A DNA stretch of 64,000 nucleotides. Source: Furfurilactobacillus milii (lineage in GTDB: Bacteria; Bacillota; Bacilli; Lactobacillales; Lactobacillaceae). The stretch lies in assembly GCF_021654115.1 (NCBI RefSeq), contig NZ_JAIWJF010000002.1, positions 124,001 through 188,000 of the forward strand. The letters run 5' to 3'. The notes beneath the pieces were generated by a model. It was not told where the DNA came from. It saw only the letters and a list, made by a program, of their open reading frames with translations, and searched no databases. Position 1 is the stretch's first letter. Each line of letters starts with the position of its first letter. Shown in pieces: positions 15,734 to 25,546 of the stretch. Position numbers and translations under genes: made by a program.

Positions 15734-16489
15734 GTGGACGAAGCACAATTAGTCATGGATACAGCGTTGCTGGCTGGTCAAATATTGCTAGCAAACGGGT
15801 CTGAAATCGCAAGGGTTGAAGATACAATGCAGCGAATTGCGGACAACGCTGGTTATCGGTATGCAAACATTTTTGTGTTGCTGACCGGTATTACCATGTC
15901 CTTGCCAGACGGTGAATCAACACAGGTACGACCGATTCACAGCCGAACGATTGACCTTGAAAAAGTGGCCCAGGTTAACACGTTGTCACGTCAGTTTGCC
16001 AGTGATGAGATTGATTTACCCACATTCTATCAACAATTACGCCAAATTGAAGTCGCCGTGCCCACTTTTCCGTTTTGGTTACAGGAATTAGCTGCGATCA
16101 TTGTCAGTATGACACTTATGGTGGCCTTTACCGGTATTGATGCACCTGTTAAATTACTGTTCGCAATGTTGGCGGGTGGGGGCGGCTATGCTGTTTTCTA
16201 CTATGTGAATCATGAATTGCGCGTCCGTTTTTTGAGCGAATTTCTGGCTTCACTGGTAATTGGCTTCGTGGCTTATGTGGGCATTCATTGGCTTGGTTTT
16301 ACGCACGCTGCTGGTGATGCGGTAATTATCGGTGCATTGATGCCGTTAGTCCCAGGTGTGCCAATTATGAACGCGTTTCGCGACACGATGTCAGGTAATT
16401 ATTTGAGTGGTCCAGCTCGAGCAGTTGAGGCGGTCTTATCGGTATGCGCGATTGGTCTTGGTATCGCGATTATGGTAAGTCTATGGTGA
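15734..16489 (+). CDS. Threonine/serine exporter, ThrE N-terminal family protein
   Basis: A 251-residue protein of the ThrE (DUF1212) family. The first ~110 residues are cytoplasmic (LAGQILLANGSEIARVEDTMQRIA is the family start), followed by about five membrane helices with LMPLVPGVPIMNAFRDTMSGNY near residue 205. In Corynebacterium ThrE both halves are fused; here the second half is the next gene. GTG 15734 was chosen, with AAGGAAGTGA upstream. Substrate assignment to threonine/serine is by family only. Confidence 0.85.
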   Translation: MDEAQLVMDTALLAGQILLANGSEIARVEDTMQRIADNAGYRYANIFVLLTGITMSLPDGESTQVRPIHSRTIDLEKVAQVNTLSRQFASDEIDLPTFYQQLRQIEVAVPTFPFWLQELAAIIVSMTLMVAFTGIDAPVKLLFAMLAGGGGYAVFYYVNHELRVRFLSEFLASLVIGFVAYVGIHWLGFTHAAGDAVIIGALMPLVPGVPIMNAFRDTMSGNYLSGPARAVEAVLSVCAIGLGIAIMVSLW

Positions 16490-16533
16490 AAAATGCAATC
16501 AACTTAACGCTTTCCAAGTAGGAGATTCTATTA

Positions 16534-17001
16534 ATGATACATATCATAATTGAAGGGATTCTCGCCTATGCCGCGACAGTCGGTTTTGGCATTATTTTGA
16601 ATATTCCCCGTCATGCGCTAAACGTTGCCGGTTGGATTGGGGCAGCAGGATGGGCGGTATATGAACTAATCGTGTTAAAGTCAGGCCCGCAGATTCCGTT
16701 AGCACAAATGGCAATTGGCATGTTAACTGCTGGATTACTAATTGGCGTTTTAAGTAACTGGGCCGCACGCGTCAAACACATGCCAGTAATTTTATTTAAT
16801 ATTCCTAGTTTGGTGCCATTGGTTCCTGGTGGGCAGGCCTATCAAGTTATTCGTAACCTCGTTACCGGTCATGGCAACATTGCTTTAGATTATTTAGGTC
16901 AGGTTATTGCTATCGCAGGGATGATAGCACTAGGGTTCTTACTGTCTGAATTACTTGTTCGAATAACATATCGATTACGGCATGCTTTAAAGGCAAAATA
17001 A
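16534..17001 (+). CDS. Threonine/serine exporter, ThrE C-terminal family protein
   Basis: A 155-residue protein of the ThrE_2 (DUF3815) family, the membrane partner of the preceding gene, which ends 44 bp upstream. It has four or five hydrophobic helices, and NIPSLVPLVPGGQAYQVIRNL (about 88-108) echoes the LxPLVPG motif of the first subunit, as expected of paralogous halves. The two products presumably form one exporter in the cytoplasmic membrane. A bidirectional terminator follows. Confidence 0.85.
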   Translation: MIHIIIEGILAYAATVGFGIILNIPRHALNVAGWIGAAGWAVYELIVLKSGPQIPLAQMAIGMLTAGLLIGVLSNWAARVKHMPVILFNIPSLVPLVPGGQAYQVIRNLVTGHGNIALDYLGQVIAIAGMIALGFLLSELLVRITYRLRHALKAK

Positions 17002-17002
17002 A

Positions 17003-17060
17003 ATGAGTTAATCACGCTAGTGCACTTAAAGTGTCAAGCCTGATTAACTCATTTTTAGTT
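17003..17060. terminator. Bidirectional terminator between the ThrE pair and the LCP operon
   Basis: AATGAGTTAATCA and TGATTAACTCATT pair across a 27-base loop that itself holds GTGCACTT/AAGTGT; T runs follow on the plus strand and A runs precede. Confidence 0.8.
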
Positions 17061-17070
17061 GACTTAAATG

Positions 17071-18411
17071 CTAGTATCCATAACCGGTGTAACCGCCAGT
17101 TTGATCGGCATCAGAGCCTGTCGCGTTGGCACCTGTTGTTTGACTAGTGGAGTCCGTATTATCAGCACCATAGTTAGGATCGAGATCAGCAGCACTGGAG
17201 TCACTGCTGTAGGCCTTACTGTATTCAGAAGCGGTGTTGGTATCGGCGCCCCAAGTTGACTTCGTATCGGCTGTTTCACCATAACCGATAGGTGGTTCGT
17301 AGACACTGAGTGCCTCTGGGACGGTGTTGGCAAAACGTTTACCGGTGGTTGCTTTGGACAGACTAAGTTGTTTACGCAACTTGTTGGTAACACGCTGTTT
17401 TTCAGTCGTTGGCAAAACTTCGAAGCTCTGCCCGGCTATTTCGTCACTGGCACCTTGAACGTGGTCAGAAACAATGTGCTTAGTTGCGTCTCGGTACGTG
17501 TTAGCTAAGGTTAGCATATCACCGAATGTGAAATCTGTTCGTGACTGACTGGCAATGGAATCCAGAAAGTCTTGATTTAACAGGTTGGTCAAGTTGCTAC
17601 TCTTTTTTAAGAGGGCAGTGATGACGATTCGCTGACGTAATGTTCGACCATAGTCACTCTCAGGATCTTGATAACGCATCCGCGTGAATTTCAACGCTTG
17701 CGCGCCGTTAACATGCATCTTTTTACCTTTTGTAAAGTGTTGATTCTCATACGTGAAGGTCAACGGTGGCACAATGTCGATACCGCCGACTTTATTGATA
17801 ACTTTTTCTAGACCACCCATGTTTAACAGGGCGTAGTAGTCAATTGGTACGTTAAACATACGGGAAGTCGTTGAGATAGCCGCTTTTGTTTGACCAAAGT
17901 AGTAGGCTGCGTTTATCTTTGTCGGGAATTCCTCTTCATGTCCGGTGACAGAAACCAGCGAATCACGTGGGATGCTGACCATGGTTGTTGTCTTCGTCTT
18001 AGGATTGACTGTAACCAGCATCATCGAGTCCGTTCGCCCGCCCGCCCAAGTCTTTGAGTCACGGCCGAGGGCACCAACGTCAGTCCCCATCAACAGAATA
18101 GAAATTGGCTTACCTTGCTTGATTAACTTACTAACGTTTCGCGCCTTTGCGCCACTGACAGAATCAAACATTTCATTACTCGTATGTTTGATATTGCTGT
18201 ACATTTTGTAACCGAAACCGCCGCCGATAATTAAGATGATACCAATAATGGCAAAAAAGGTGTTTCGGACCGGGTGTTTGTGTGGGCGCTGCGGACGTTT
18301 GGAGCCACTGCTCATTGCGCCATCACCAGCAGGTGTGTCATTAGTAAAGTGGTTGCCTTGAGTGCGGCGATCCGTTCGACTCATTCGCGAATCGTTATCA
18401 TTGTTATCCAT
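17071..18411 (-). CDS. LytR-CpsA-Psr (LCP) family cell-wall polymer ligase
   Basis: A 446-residue type II membrane protein. The N-terminal ~48 residues are cytoplasmic and polar, one membrane helix follows (about 50-70), then an extracellular LCP domain (about 95-270) with LLMGTD, GGRTDSMMLVTVNP and SIPRDS, which carry the Arg/Asp residues that bind the polyprenyl pyrophosphate. LCP enzymes attach teichoic acids or polysaccharides to peptidoglycan. The C-terminus (about 370-446) is a low-complexity Ser/Thr/Asp/Tyr/Gly tail ending GGYTGYGY. GGAGG precedes ATG at 18411. It is last of a three-gene minus-strand operon. Confidence 0.92.
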   Translation of the reverse strand: MDNNDNDSRMSRTDRRTQGNHFTNDTPAGDGAMSSGSKRPQRPHKHPVRNTFFAIIGIILIIGGGFGYKMYSNIKHTSNEMFDSVSGAKARNVSKLIKQGKPISILLMGTDVGALGRDSKTWAGGRTDSMMLVTVNPKTKTTTMVSIPRDSLVSVTGHEEEFPTKINAAYYFGQTKAAISTTSRMFNVPIDYYALLNMGGLEKVINKVGGIDIVPPLTFTYENQHFTKGKKMHVNGAQALKFTRMRYQDPESDYGRTLRQRIVITALLKKSSNLTNLLNQDFLDSIASQSRTDFTFGDMLTLANTYRDATKHIVSDHVQGASDEIAGQSFEVLPTTEKQRVTNKLRKQLSLSKATTGKRFANTVPEALSVYEPPIGYGETADTKSTWGADTNTASEYSKAYSSDSSAADLDPNYGADNTDSTSQTTGANATGSDADQTGGYTGYGY

Positions 18412-18424
18412 GTAAGCCTCCGAG

Positions 18425-18814
18425 TTAGCTGTGTCCGATAAATAAAGCGAATAACAGAATCACGAGCACGGCAGAGGTAATCCAAACGTACAGGGAATCT
18501 TTTTCCACGTAGAACGCGTAAATTGAAACAACAACACGTAATACAGGGGTCAGTATCAGACAGAATAATCCGAGCATCATGACAGAACCAGATTTAAATG
18601 ACAATAATCCGGTGGCAATTGCAGTAATGGTTACGGCACCGTGACTGGGTAAACCAGTCGAACCCTGAATCCCATACGCAATAAAACCAATTAGCATGAT
18701 AACTGCAGAAATAATAACTCCTATTCTAAGGATTTGACCAATCATAATCTCAACTTGGGCCATTTCTTTAGAAATCTTTTCCTCTTCTGCGTTTTTTGCG
18801 TCTTTATTGTCCAT
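18425..18814 (-). CDS. DUF1634 domain membrane protein
   Basis: A 129-residue protein with three hydrophobic helices (about 27-48, 72-96, 105-126) and a charged N-terminus. DUF1634 proteins are repeatedly found next to TauE/SafE permeases, as here: the TauE stop overlaps this start as TAATG at 18812-18816. A role as permease partner is inferred from this linkage. The LCP gene starts 13 bp after its stop. Confidence 0.8.
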   Translation of the reverse strand: MDNKDAKNAEEEKISKEMAQVEIMIGQILRIGVIISAVIMLIGFIAYGIQGSTGLPSHGAVTITAIATGLLSFKSGSVMMLGLFCLILTPVLRVVVSIYAFYVEKDSLYVWITSAVLVILLFALFIGHS

Positions 18815-19656
18815 TAAATGTTCACCCCGAATCCTTTAAGAAACATTTGGAGACCAATATAGAAGATAATTGGCACGAAAATGATACGAATCCATCGTGA
18901 TGGCAAGATCTGCATAATACGTGATCCCATTGTGGCGCCAACCAGGATGCCCAGCGCCAGTGGAACGGCGATTAGGGGTTGAATCGAACCATTGAAGAAG
19001 TATACGGTGGCTGAAGCAGCCGCGGTAACACCCATCATAAGATTACTGGTAGAAGTGGACGGCTTGAGCGGCATCTTCATGAAGGTGTCCAAGGCCATCA
19101 CCTTAAAGGCACCTGATCCGATACCCAGCAGACCGCTGGCAATACCGGCGCCAAACATAACGGTGGCCCCAGCGGGCACATGTTCAACTTGATAATCGAC
19201 CGTTTTGTCAGCTGCTTTATCATAATAACTACTATTTAGTTCGAGCTTTTCGGCAATTGGATCCGGGTGCACACGCTGAAGAATCTCACTGCCAGCCCGC
19301 AATTTGCGAATCATGTTGTAGCCGGAGTAAATTAATAACAATCCAAAAATTAAGTACAGGACAACAGGGCTCAAAATACCATTCAAGATGGCCCCGAGGA
19401 TGGCCCCGATAGTTGTAAAAATTTCCAAAAACATTGCCACTCGTAAGTTCAATACGTTATCTCGCAAATAGGCAATGGTGGCACCAGAACTGGTCGCGAT
19501 AACGGCAATGATACTGGCACCAATCGCGTACTTGATGTTAATCCCCATCGCTAATGTAAGTACAGGGGTGATGATAATGCCACCACCGAGGCCAAGGATT
19601 GCGCCGGCAATACCGGCAATTAAACCCACGGCCAACATAATAATTACTTGTGTCAT
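18814..19656 (-). CDS. TauE/SafE-family sulfite/anion exporter
   Basis: A 280-residue permease with about eight membrane helices in two repeats. Each repeat begins with the family's glycine-rich signature: GAILGLGGGIIITPVL (about 15-30) and FGAGIASGLLGIGSGAFKVMAL (about 180-200). Members export sulfite, sulfoacetate or related organic anions; the substrate here is unknown. The start is ATG at 19656, with AAGGAG in front; a 30-residue upstream extension lacks a ribosome site. First gene of the TauE-DUF1634-LCP operon. Confidence 0.88.
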   Translation of the reverse strand: MTQVIIMLAVGLIAGIAGAILGLGGGIIITPVLTLAMGINIKYAIGASIIAVIATSSGATIAYLRDNVLNLRVAMFLEIFTTIGAILGAILNGILSPVVLYLIFGLLLIYSGYNMIRKLRAGSEILQRVHPDPIAEKLELNSSYYDKAADKTVDYQVEHVPAGATVMFGAGIASGLLGIGSGAFKVMALDTFMKMPLKPSTSTSNLMMGVTAAASATVYFFNGSIQPLIAVPLALGILVGATMGSRIMQILPSRWIRIIFVPIIFYIGLQMFLKGFGVNI

Positions 19657-19928
19657 GAAGGCTCTCCTTTGATTAGGTGCTACCTTTTGAGCACCCCTCT
19701 GTGCTATTACTTTAGCACGAAAGGGTAACGAACGCCCTGTTATCATGTCCTGTAAGCGATGCCATTTAAAATTGTTTAATTTCGACTAAAAGTATTAAGA
19801 AAAGGTTAAGTGCTTAAGGGTGATTAAAACCATTAAGCAACTTATAAAACAGCAATTTTTATGTGCTATACTTTGTCGATGGTTATTAATGACCGAATAC
19901 ATACCCAAAGTGACGGGTGGAGGTACAC

Positions 19929-20600
19929 ATGCTTATTGAAAAGGAACGTGGTCGCGGTGCAATTTTAGCTGTCACGACCGTCTTATTTTTATTCCTGGCG
20001 ATTGCCGCAATGCGTCAGTCCCAAATTTTATCACTGATTGATTCTGAACTCATTTCGCACGTTCATCATGATAGTACAGCGCTAACTGGCGTTTTTAAAC
20101 TCATTACTACGCTAGCAAGTCCAACGTTGGATTTACTATATATGATCATCATTGCCGGGTTACTTTGGGGATTTAAATACAAAATTCCTGCATTGTGGGC
20201 AATTGGGTACGGATTTGGTGGTAATGTTCTTGGTACCATTATCAAGAAAATTGTTGCGCGTCAACGTCCAGTAGGGCACATGGCTAGCGATGATGGCTAC
20301 AGCTTTCCATCAGGGCACGTTTTGGGCACGTTCATGGTTGCCGCAATTTTATTTTTAGTTGTTCTGCCACTGATGCAAAACAATTTACAAAGACTATTAA
20401 TTCAAACGATTTTGTGCCTTTGGGTATTGTTAGTTATGTTTAGTCGGGTTTACCTGCAAGCACATTATGCAACCGACACGATTGGTGCTGTTCTGCTAGC
20501 ATATGCCTGGTTACAAGGTGCCGAATACTTGTATGTTTGGTTGGCACCGAAGTTAAAACAAGTTAAATTTCTCAGTAATTCTCGAGGCGTTGAGAATTAA
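19929..20600 (+). CDS. PAP2-family phosphatase
   Basis: A 223-residue membrane protein with about six helices. All three acid-phosphatase motifs are present: KKIVARQRP (about 100-108), FPSGHVLG (about 121-128) and SRVYLQAHYATD (about 172-183), with the catalytic His residues in PSGH and HYATD. It likely removes phosphate from a lipid such as undecaprenyl pyrophosphate or phosphatidylglycerophosphate at the membrane. GGAGG precedes ATG 19929. Monocistronic. Confidence 0.9.
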   Translation: MLIEKERGRGAILAVTTVLFLFLAIAAMRQSQILSLIDSELISHVHHDSTALTGVFKLITTLASPTLDLLYMIIIAGLLWGFKYKIPALWAIGYGFGGNVLGTIIKKIVARQRPVGHMASDDGYSFPSGHVLGTFMVAAILFLVVLPLMQNNLQRLLIQTILCLWVLLVMFSRVYLQAHYATDTIGAVLLAYAWLQGAEYLYVWLAPKLKQVKFLSNSRGVEN

Positions 20601-20650
20601 TCAATTGATACAAGGAGAAAGCGGACTTAACTCGGCCTAGCTTTCCTAAG

Positions 20651-20703
20651 CAACACAAAAACGACGTTCATGGATTTTCTCATGAACGTCGTTTTTGTGT
20701 TAT
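20651..20703. terminator. Bidirectional terminator between PAP2 gene and rpiA
   Basis: AACACAAAAACGACGTTCATG and its complement CATGAACGTCGTTTTTGTGTT form a perfect 21-bp stem with an 8-nt loop between convergent genes. Confidence 0.92.
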
Positions 20704-20733
20704 TAGAGTGTTGTTTGACCGTTTGTTAGCAAA

Positions 20734-21420
20734 CTAACGTGCTTGAAGCACTTCAGGACCGTCTGGACGACCAACAATAACGGTGTTGACCGTATCTAAA
20801 AATAAGCCTTGTTCAACCACACCAACCATTTGAATCAATTCGTTAGCTAATTCGTGAGGATGATCGATTTCACCAAGGTGAAGGTCAACAACATAGTTCT
20901 TTGAATCGGTCAAAACGTGCTTTCCATCACGCATCCGGACTTCTGGCTTGTAACCTTTGGCCGCCAATTTTTTAACAACTTGTGAAGAGCCGTATGGAAT
21001 GACTTCAAGCGGTAAGGGGAAACTACCAAGCTTATGTGAAAGTTTGCTTTCGTCCACAATCCACATATTTTTCTTGGAGTTAGTCGCAACGATTTTTTCC
21101 CAAAGGTGCGCAGCGCCACCACCCTTGATTCCCTGAAAGTCATCGCTGATTTCGTCGGCACCGTCGATGGTTAGATCAATGTGGTCAACGTCGTCAATGC
21201 CCTTAACGGGGATGCCGAGGGAACGGGCTTGCTCCCGGGTACGGTCAGATGTTGGCACGCCAACAACGTTGAGACCTTCCTCCTTCACACGTTTGCCAAG
21301 TGCATCAACCATGTATTTTACGGTTGAACCTGTTCCTAAACCGACAACCATGCCATCTTCGATAAAGTCGACAGCACGTTGGCCAACTTGTTGCTTCAAT
21401 TCGTCTTGTGTCATTGCCAT
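20734..21420 (-). CDS. rpiA: Ribose-5-phosphate isomerase A
   Basis: The 228-residue cytoplasmic enzyme interconverts ribose 5-phosphate and ribulose 5-phosphate. Signature segments are [16 protein letters not shown] (about 27-42), [22 protein letters not shown] (about 80-89, catalytic Asp residues) and [11 protein letters not shown] with catalytic Lys nearby. AAGGAG lies upstream of ATG 21420; a second ATG six bases in is also possible. A disrupted acetyltransferase gene ends 15 bp upstream on the same strand. Confidence 0.95.
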   Translation of the reverse strand: MAMTQDELKQQVGQRAVDFIEDGMVVGLGTGSTVKYMVDALGKRVKEEGLNVVGVPTSDRTREQARSLGIPVKGIDDVDHIDLTIDGADEISDDFQGIKGGGAAHLWEKIVATNSKKNMWIVDESKLSHKLGSFPLPLEVIPYGSSQVVKKLAAKGYKPEVRMRDGKHVLTDSKNYVVDLHLGEIDHPHELANELIQMVGVVEQGLFLDTVNTVIVGRPDGPEVLQAR

Positions 21421-21435
21421 AATGTAATTTGCTCC

Positions 21436-21708
21436 TTAATGATGTTGGTATTTTTTAACAGCGGGATCCGTAGCAAAAATGTGGCGGGCAAATGGATCTA
21501 ACGGGAGTAGGTCGACGTGGGCGGCATCTGCTAATTCAATGACGGCATCGAATAATTGCCGTGCCACTAGCCGTTTATTAGGACAATCACTTACCCAAAT
21601 ATGCTCCATTAACCAAGTTTGCTCATTCACGACTGGGAATGTAATCTAAGCCTGGAGCTGGTCTTGGTCAGTTAAAAAAAGACGTTGTCCTTCACGTTGA
21701 AAATCCAT
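21436..21708 (-). pseudogene. YjdJ-type GNAT acetyltransferase with internal amber stop
   Basis: From ATG at 21708 (AAGGAA ribosome site) the frame reads 20 codons, MDFQREGQRLFLTDQDQLQA, then TAG at 21648-21646, and continues without a shift as ITFPVVNEQTWLMEHIWVSD to a TAA at 21436. The total of 90 codons is the usual size of the small YjdJ-like acetyltransferases, whose C-terminal VS....G.A..L...V.....N...PLxPFA pattern is matched by VSDCPNKRLVARQLFDAVI and LLPLDPFARHIF. The acetyl-CoA loop is also altered (CPNKRLV rather than RGxG). A single G-to-T change (GAG to TAG) would explain it. It may be decaying, read through, or a sequencing error. Confidence 0.75.
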
Positions 21709-21904
21709 TAGCGTTCCTTTCATTACGGTTGCTGTGTTCCTTTAATATCCTATCATAATTCAAGTGGTGGTGGGTCCAAACTAACCGTCAGTTTCGAATG
21801 CTATTAATGTGCACACGCTTCCATTATAATAGGTAACATGGTGCCAAGTTTTGAACATTTGTGTTAGAAAGCTTGGCCAAGTCGAAGAAAGTGAGTGATG
21901 AATA

Positions 21905-22447
21905 ATGGCAAGAGACCGTGGTTTTGAAATAGTTAAACGGTTGGTTGGTACAAAAATAGCGTTGCCAGAGCGACAAACAAAATACGCAGCTGGTTACGAC
22001 CTAGCAGCCTCAGAGGACTTTACGTTGCCATCCATTTGGCGGCGCAACTTTTTGAAGGTGCTGTGGCACTTGCGGCATAAGGAAACGGTGAGTGACCCGT
22101 TAATGCAAGCGGCTGATAAAGAATTGAAACCATATTTAGTGCCCACTGGTGTGAAGGCTTATATGCGCTACAACGAAGTGTTGATGCTGGTCAATCGATC
22201 ATCAGGGCCATTAAAACGCCGTCTTATTTTGCCAAACGGAATTGGCGTCATTGATGCGGACTACTATTCAAACGATAGCAATGACGGGGAGATTTTTGTT
22301 CAGTTGGTTAACTACGGCCTACGTGATGTTCACATCAAAAAGGGTGATCGCATTGCTCAAGGTATCTTTGTGAATTATCTGACCGTTGACAACGAAGCGA
22401 CCCCAGATAACGAGCGCGATGGCGGGTTTGGATCGTCTGGTCAATAA
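21905..22447 (+). CDS. dut: dUTP diphosphatase
   Basis: A 180-residue trimeric dUTPase, which converts dUTP to dUMP and pyrophosphate, keeping uracil out of DNA and feeding thymidylate synthesis. Motifs in order: AAGYDLAAS (motif 1, about 27-35), NRSSGPLKR (motif 2), GVIDADYYSND (motif 3, with the catalytic Asp), KKGDRIAQG (motif 4) and RDGGFGSSG (motif 5, C-terminal). The stretch between motifs 1 and 2 is about 30 residues longer than in compact dUTPases. The start is ATG 21905 following GTGAGTGATGAATA. radA follows 165 bp downstream. Confidence 0.93.
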   Translation: MARDRGFEIVKRLVGTKIALPERQTKYAAGYDLAASEDFTLPSIWRRNFLKVLWHLRHKETVSDPLMQAADKELKPYLVPTGVKAYMRYNEVLMLVNRSSGPLKRRLILPNGIGVIDADYYSNDSNDGEIFVQLVNYGLRDVHIKKGDRIAQGIFVNYLTVDNEATPDNERDGGFGSSGQ

Positions 22448-22612
22448 GCTAACAATTGTTAACGTAGCCAGGCGAATAAATTAAGAAATTATCAAGTGCT
22501 GGGCAAACAATGACAGCTGAAAAAACGTATGTTAGACTGTGAACATCGTTTGGTTAATATTGGTCAAACATCGTTGTGGTTGACCAACGGCGAAGAGTAA
22601 AAGGAGCATAAG

Positions 22613-23980
22613 GTGGCAAAAACTAAAACACAATTTGTTTGTCAAAACTGTGGTTACAACTCACCACGTTATTTGGGTCGCTGCCCAAACTGTGGTGAAT
22701 GGAATACATTAGTTGAAGAGAAAATCGCTGATGAAGTTCCCAATCGTAAGTCACGGGTGAGCCTTGGCGGTGAAACAGCTAAGGCCGAATTAATCAAGGA
22801 TGTTAGTCTTGAAGAGGTTCCCCGTGTCAAAACCAGTTTAAAGGAATTTAACCGTGTTCTTGGCGGTGGTGTGGTGCCTGGATCACTCGTATTGATTGGT
22901 GGTGATCCCGGTATTGGTAAATCGACGTTATTAACGCAGGTTTCTGGTCAGCTGGGAAGCAAGGGCCGTGTCCTCTACGTATCCGGTGAAGAAAGTGCCA
23001 CTCAGATTAAGATGCGCGCTGATCGTCTCGGCGTTGGTGGCGACGATTTTTATCTCTACCCAGAGACGGACATGAGTAATATTCGTGAACAAATAACGAC
23101 ACTAAACCCAGAGTTTGTCATCATTGATTCGGTCCAAACAATGCAGGAACCGGATATTACTTCAGCAGTCGGATCAGTTTCTCAGATTCGTGAAGTGACG
23201 GCCGAGTTAATGCAAATTGCCAAAACAAATCGGATTACGATTTTTATCGTGGGTCATGTCACGAAGGGTGGCGCTATCGCGGGGCCAAAAATCTTGGAAC
23301 ACATGGTGGACACCGTTCTGTACTTTGAAGGCGATTTGCACCACACATACCGGATTCTGCGAGCTGTAAAAAATCGGTTTGGTTCAACTAATGAACTAGG
23401 AATTTTTGAGATGCGCGAAGACGGCCTGCGAGAAGTGGCTAACCCATCTGAAATCTTTTTAGAAGAACGACTTACAGGTGCTACTGGTTCATCTATCGTG
23501 GTGTCGATGGAAGGAACCAGACCAATCTTGGTGGAAGTTCAGGCATTGGTTACGCCCTCGGTTTTTGGAAATGCTCAACGCACTGCTCAGGGATTGGATC
23601 GCAATCGGGTCTCGCTAATTATGGCCGTTTTGGAAAAACGGGCTAACTTGATGCTGCAAAACCAGGACGCTTATTTGAAGGCGGCCGGTGGTGTGAAGCT
23701 CGATGAGCCAGCCATTGACTTAGCGATTGCTGTGGCAATCGCGTCTAGCTATCGTGATAAGGAGACGAATCCGAGTGATAGTTTTGTGGGTGAAGTTGGC
23801 TTGACCGGTGAAATTCGGCGTGTTAACCGGATTGAACAGCGGGTTGCTGAGGCACAGAAGCTAGGGTTCAAGCGAATTTATATACCAAAGAATAATCTTC
23901 AGGGATGGACGCCGCCCACTGATATTGAAGTAATCGGTGTGACAACGATCAGTCAAGCACTAAAACTAGCCTTGGCTTAA
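22613..23980 (+). CDS. radA: DNA repair protein RadA
   Basis: A 455-residue ATPase that helps branch migration in recombinational repair. It has the N-terminal C4 zinc finger (CQNCGY...CPNCGEW, about 10-30), a RecA-like core with Walker [13 protein letters not shown] (about 95-106), the RadA-specific KNRFG motif (about 252-256), and a C-terminal Lon-protease-like domain (about 350-455). The start is GTG 22613, with AAGGAG six bases before. Followed by the PIN-TRAM gene 54 bp downstream, the usual order in Firmicutes. Confidence 0.97.
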   Translation: MAKTKTQFVCQNCGYNSPRYLGRCPNCGEWNTLVEEKIADEVPNRKSRVSLGGETAKAELIKDVSLEEVPRVKTSLKEFNRVLGGGVVPGSLVLIGGDPGIGKSTLLTQVSGQLGSKGRVLYVSGEESATQIKMRADRLGVGGDDFYLYPETDMSNIREQITTLNPEFVIIDSVQTMQEPDITSAVGSVSQIREVTAELMQIAKTNRITIFIVGHVTKGGAIAGPKILEHMVDTVLYFEGDLHHTYRILRAVKNRFGSTNELGIFEMREDGLREVANPSEIFLEERLTGATGSSIVVSMEGTRPILVEVQALVTPSVFGNAQRTAQGLDRNRVSLIMAVLEKRANLMLQNQDAYLKAAGGVKLDEPAIDLAIAVAIASSYRDKETNPSDSFVGEVGLTGEIRRVNRIEQRVAEAQKLGFKRIYIPKNNLQGWTPPTDIEVIGVTTISQALKLALA

Positions 23981-24034
23981 CATTACAAGAACCCTTACGG
24001 ATTTAACAACGACATTGAAAGGAGGTGAAGATAG

Positions 24035-25339
24035 ATGAAAATGACGAAAAAACTCGTGATTCAATTGTTATTTGTGATCGGGGGTGTCGGTTTAGGCTTC
24101 AGATTTTTCCCGATTCTGTGGGAAGTAACTGGTCTTGCCCAAAATCACATTATCAATAACTTTTTGACCAACGCCGTACTTGGTGCAATTATTCTGTATT
24201 TTCTTTCGTTCCTGTTGGTCGGGTACCTTGAAAAACTTGTTAATCGCTTAGAAAAGTATCTGGCTAAGCAAAGTCCGATTTACATTTTGTTTGGAAGTCT
24301 AGGCATCATCGTCGGCTTGGTATTTGCCATTCTGATTTCGACGGTGTTCTTCCGAACCAGCTGGTTTGTCACTAATACCCTGATTCCGGTTGTGTTAATG
24401 CTGCTAATGGGATATCTCGGTTTTCGAATTGGGACTACACGAACGGATGAATGGCGGCGATTATTTGCACTCGGCTTTCGTCGTAACAAACGCACATCGG
24501 ATACTGGCGAAATTCTGGACGAAAGTGAACCCAATTTCCATCACTATAAAATTTTGGATACCAATATTCTGATTGATGGCCGGATTTACGACATCATTAA
24601 GACCGGATTCCTTGAAGGTACGCTGTTAGTACCGAATTTTGTATTGCATGAACTACAATACATTGCGGATTCTAGTGACAGCATTAAGCGTGTGCGTGGA
24701 CGTCGAGGCTTGGACATTTTGAATAAATTGCAAAGTGAAAAAGTCATGCCGATTGAAATGTACGAAGGTGATTTTGAAGACATTCCTGAAGTGGACGATA
24801 AGCTGATTGAACTGGCCAAACAGTTACAGGCAGTTGTTGTTACCAATGACTACAACCTAAACAAGGTCAGTCAGTTCCAAAATGTTCAGATTATGAATAT
24901 TAATGCCTTAGCTAAGTCGCTTAAGCCACGGGTAATTCCCGGTGAGCTGCTGAACGTTATGGTGGTTAAAAATGGGACTGAACGTCAACAAGGTGTTGCG
25001 TATTTGGATGACGGCACGATGGTCGTTGTCGAAGATGGGCGCTACTTTATTAACGACCACATTGATGTGACTGTCACGAGTGCATTACAAACGGATGCTG
25101 GTCGAATGATTTTTGCGAAACCAACGCATTCTACGCGTGGCATTAGTGATAAGGCGACAAGTGGCAATAATCAGGCAACCAGCGAGAGTAGTTCGACACA
25201 ATCGCGGACTGCCGCAAGCAATTCTGCAAAAGCTTCGACAAGTTCTAGTGCCGTTGACAGCACCGTTGATCGAACGGCTCGCGGCACTAAGACACCTGCT
25301 AAGAAGAATCACAGAGCAGCTAAGAAACGGAAAAACTAG
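24035..25339 (+). CDS. PIN-TRAM domain membrane protein (YacL-like)
   Basis: A 434-residue protein with four N-terminal membrane helices (about 5-130), a PIN nuclease-like domain beginning KILDTNILIDGRIYDI (about 170-290, acidic residues retained) and a TRAM RNA-binding domain (about 300-360). The final ~70 residues are a Ser/Thr/Ala-rich, then Lys/Arg-rich tail (ending AAKKRKN) that typical YacL proteins of about 360 residues lack. It is thought to be a membrane-anchored RNase or RNA-binding protein; its target is unknown. GAAAGGAGGTGA precedes ATG 24035. Confidence 0.88.
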   Translation: MKMTKKLVIQLLFVIGGVGLGFRFFPILWEVTGLAQNHIINNFLTNAVLGAIILYFLSFLLVGYLEKLVNRLEKYLAKQSPIYILFGSLGIIVGLVFAILISTVFFRTSWFVTNTLIPVVLMLLMGYLGFRIGTTRTDEWRRLFALGFRRNKRTSDTGEILDESEPNFHHYKILDTNILIDGRIYDIIKTGFLEGTLLVPNFVLHELQYIADSSDSIKRVRGRRGLDILNKLQSEKVMPIEMYEGDFEDIPEVDDKLIELAKQLQAVVVTNDYNLNKVSQFQNVQIMNINALAKSLKPRVIPGELLNVMVVKNGTERQQGVAYLDDGTMVVVEDGRYFINDHIDVTVTSALQTDAGRMIFAKPTHSTRGISDKATSGNNQATSESSSTQSRTAASNSAKASTSSSAVDSTVDRTARGTKTPAKKNHRAAKKRKN

Positions 25340-25372
25340 GTACTGGTTGTCGGTTAATTAGACTGTGAATAG

Positions 25373-25413
25373 GAAAGTGACTAAGCGTTTCAATACGTGA
25401 GGTCACTTTTTTA
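25373..25413 (+). terminator. Terminator after the PIN-TRAM gene
   Basis: AAAGTGAC and GTCACTTT pair across a 20-base loop and lead into TTTTAG, separating radA/PIN-TRAM from gltX. Confidence 0.75.
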
Positions 25414-25546
25414 GTTTGACAAACAAAATACGCGCTGCAAGGCATTCACGCAGCATCATAAAATGAAAGAATTTGAAAGTTTGATGCTAAAACGGTAACA
25501 TTAACCTAGGACACATCAATTTTTTATATAGAAAGAGGCGCTGATT

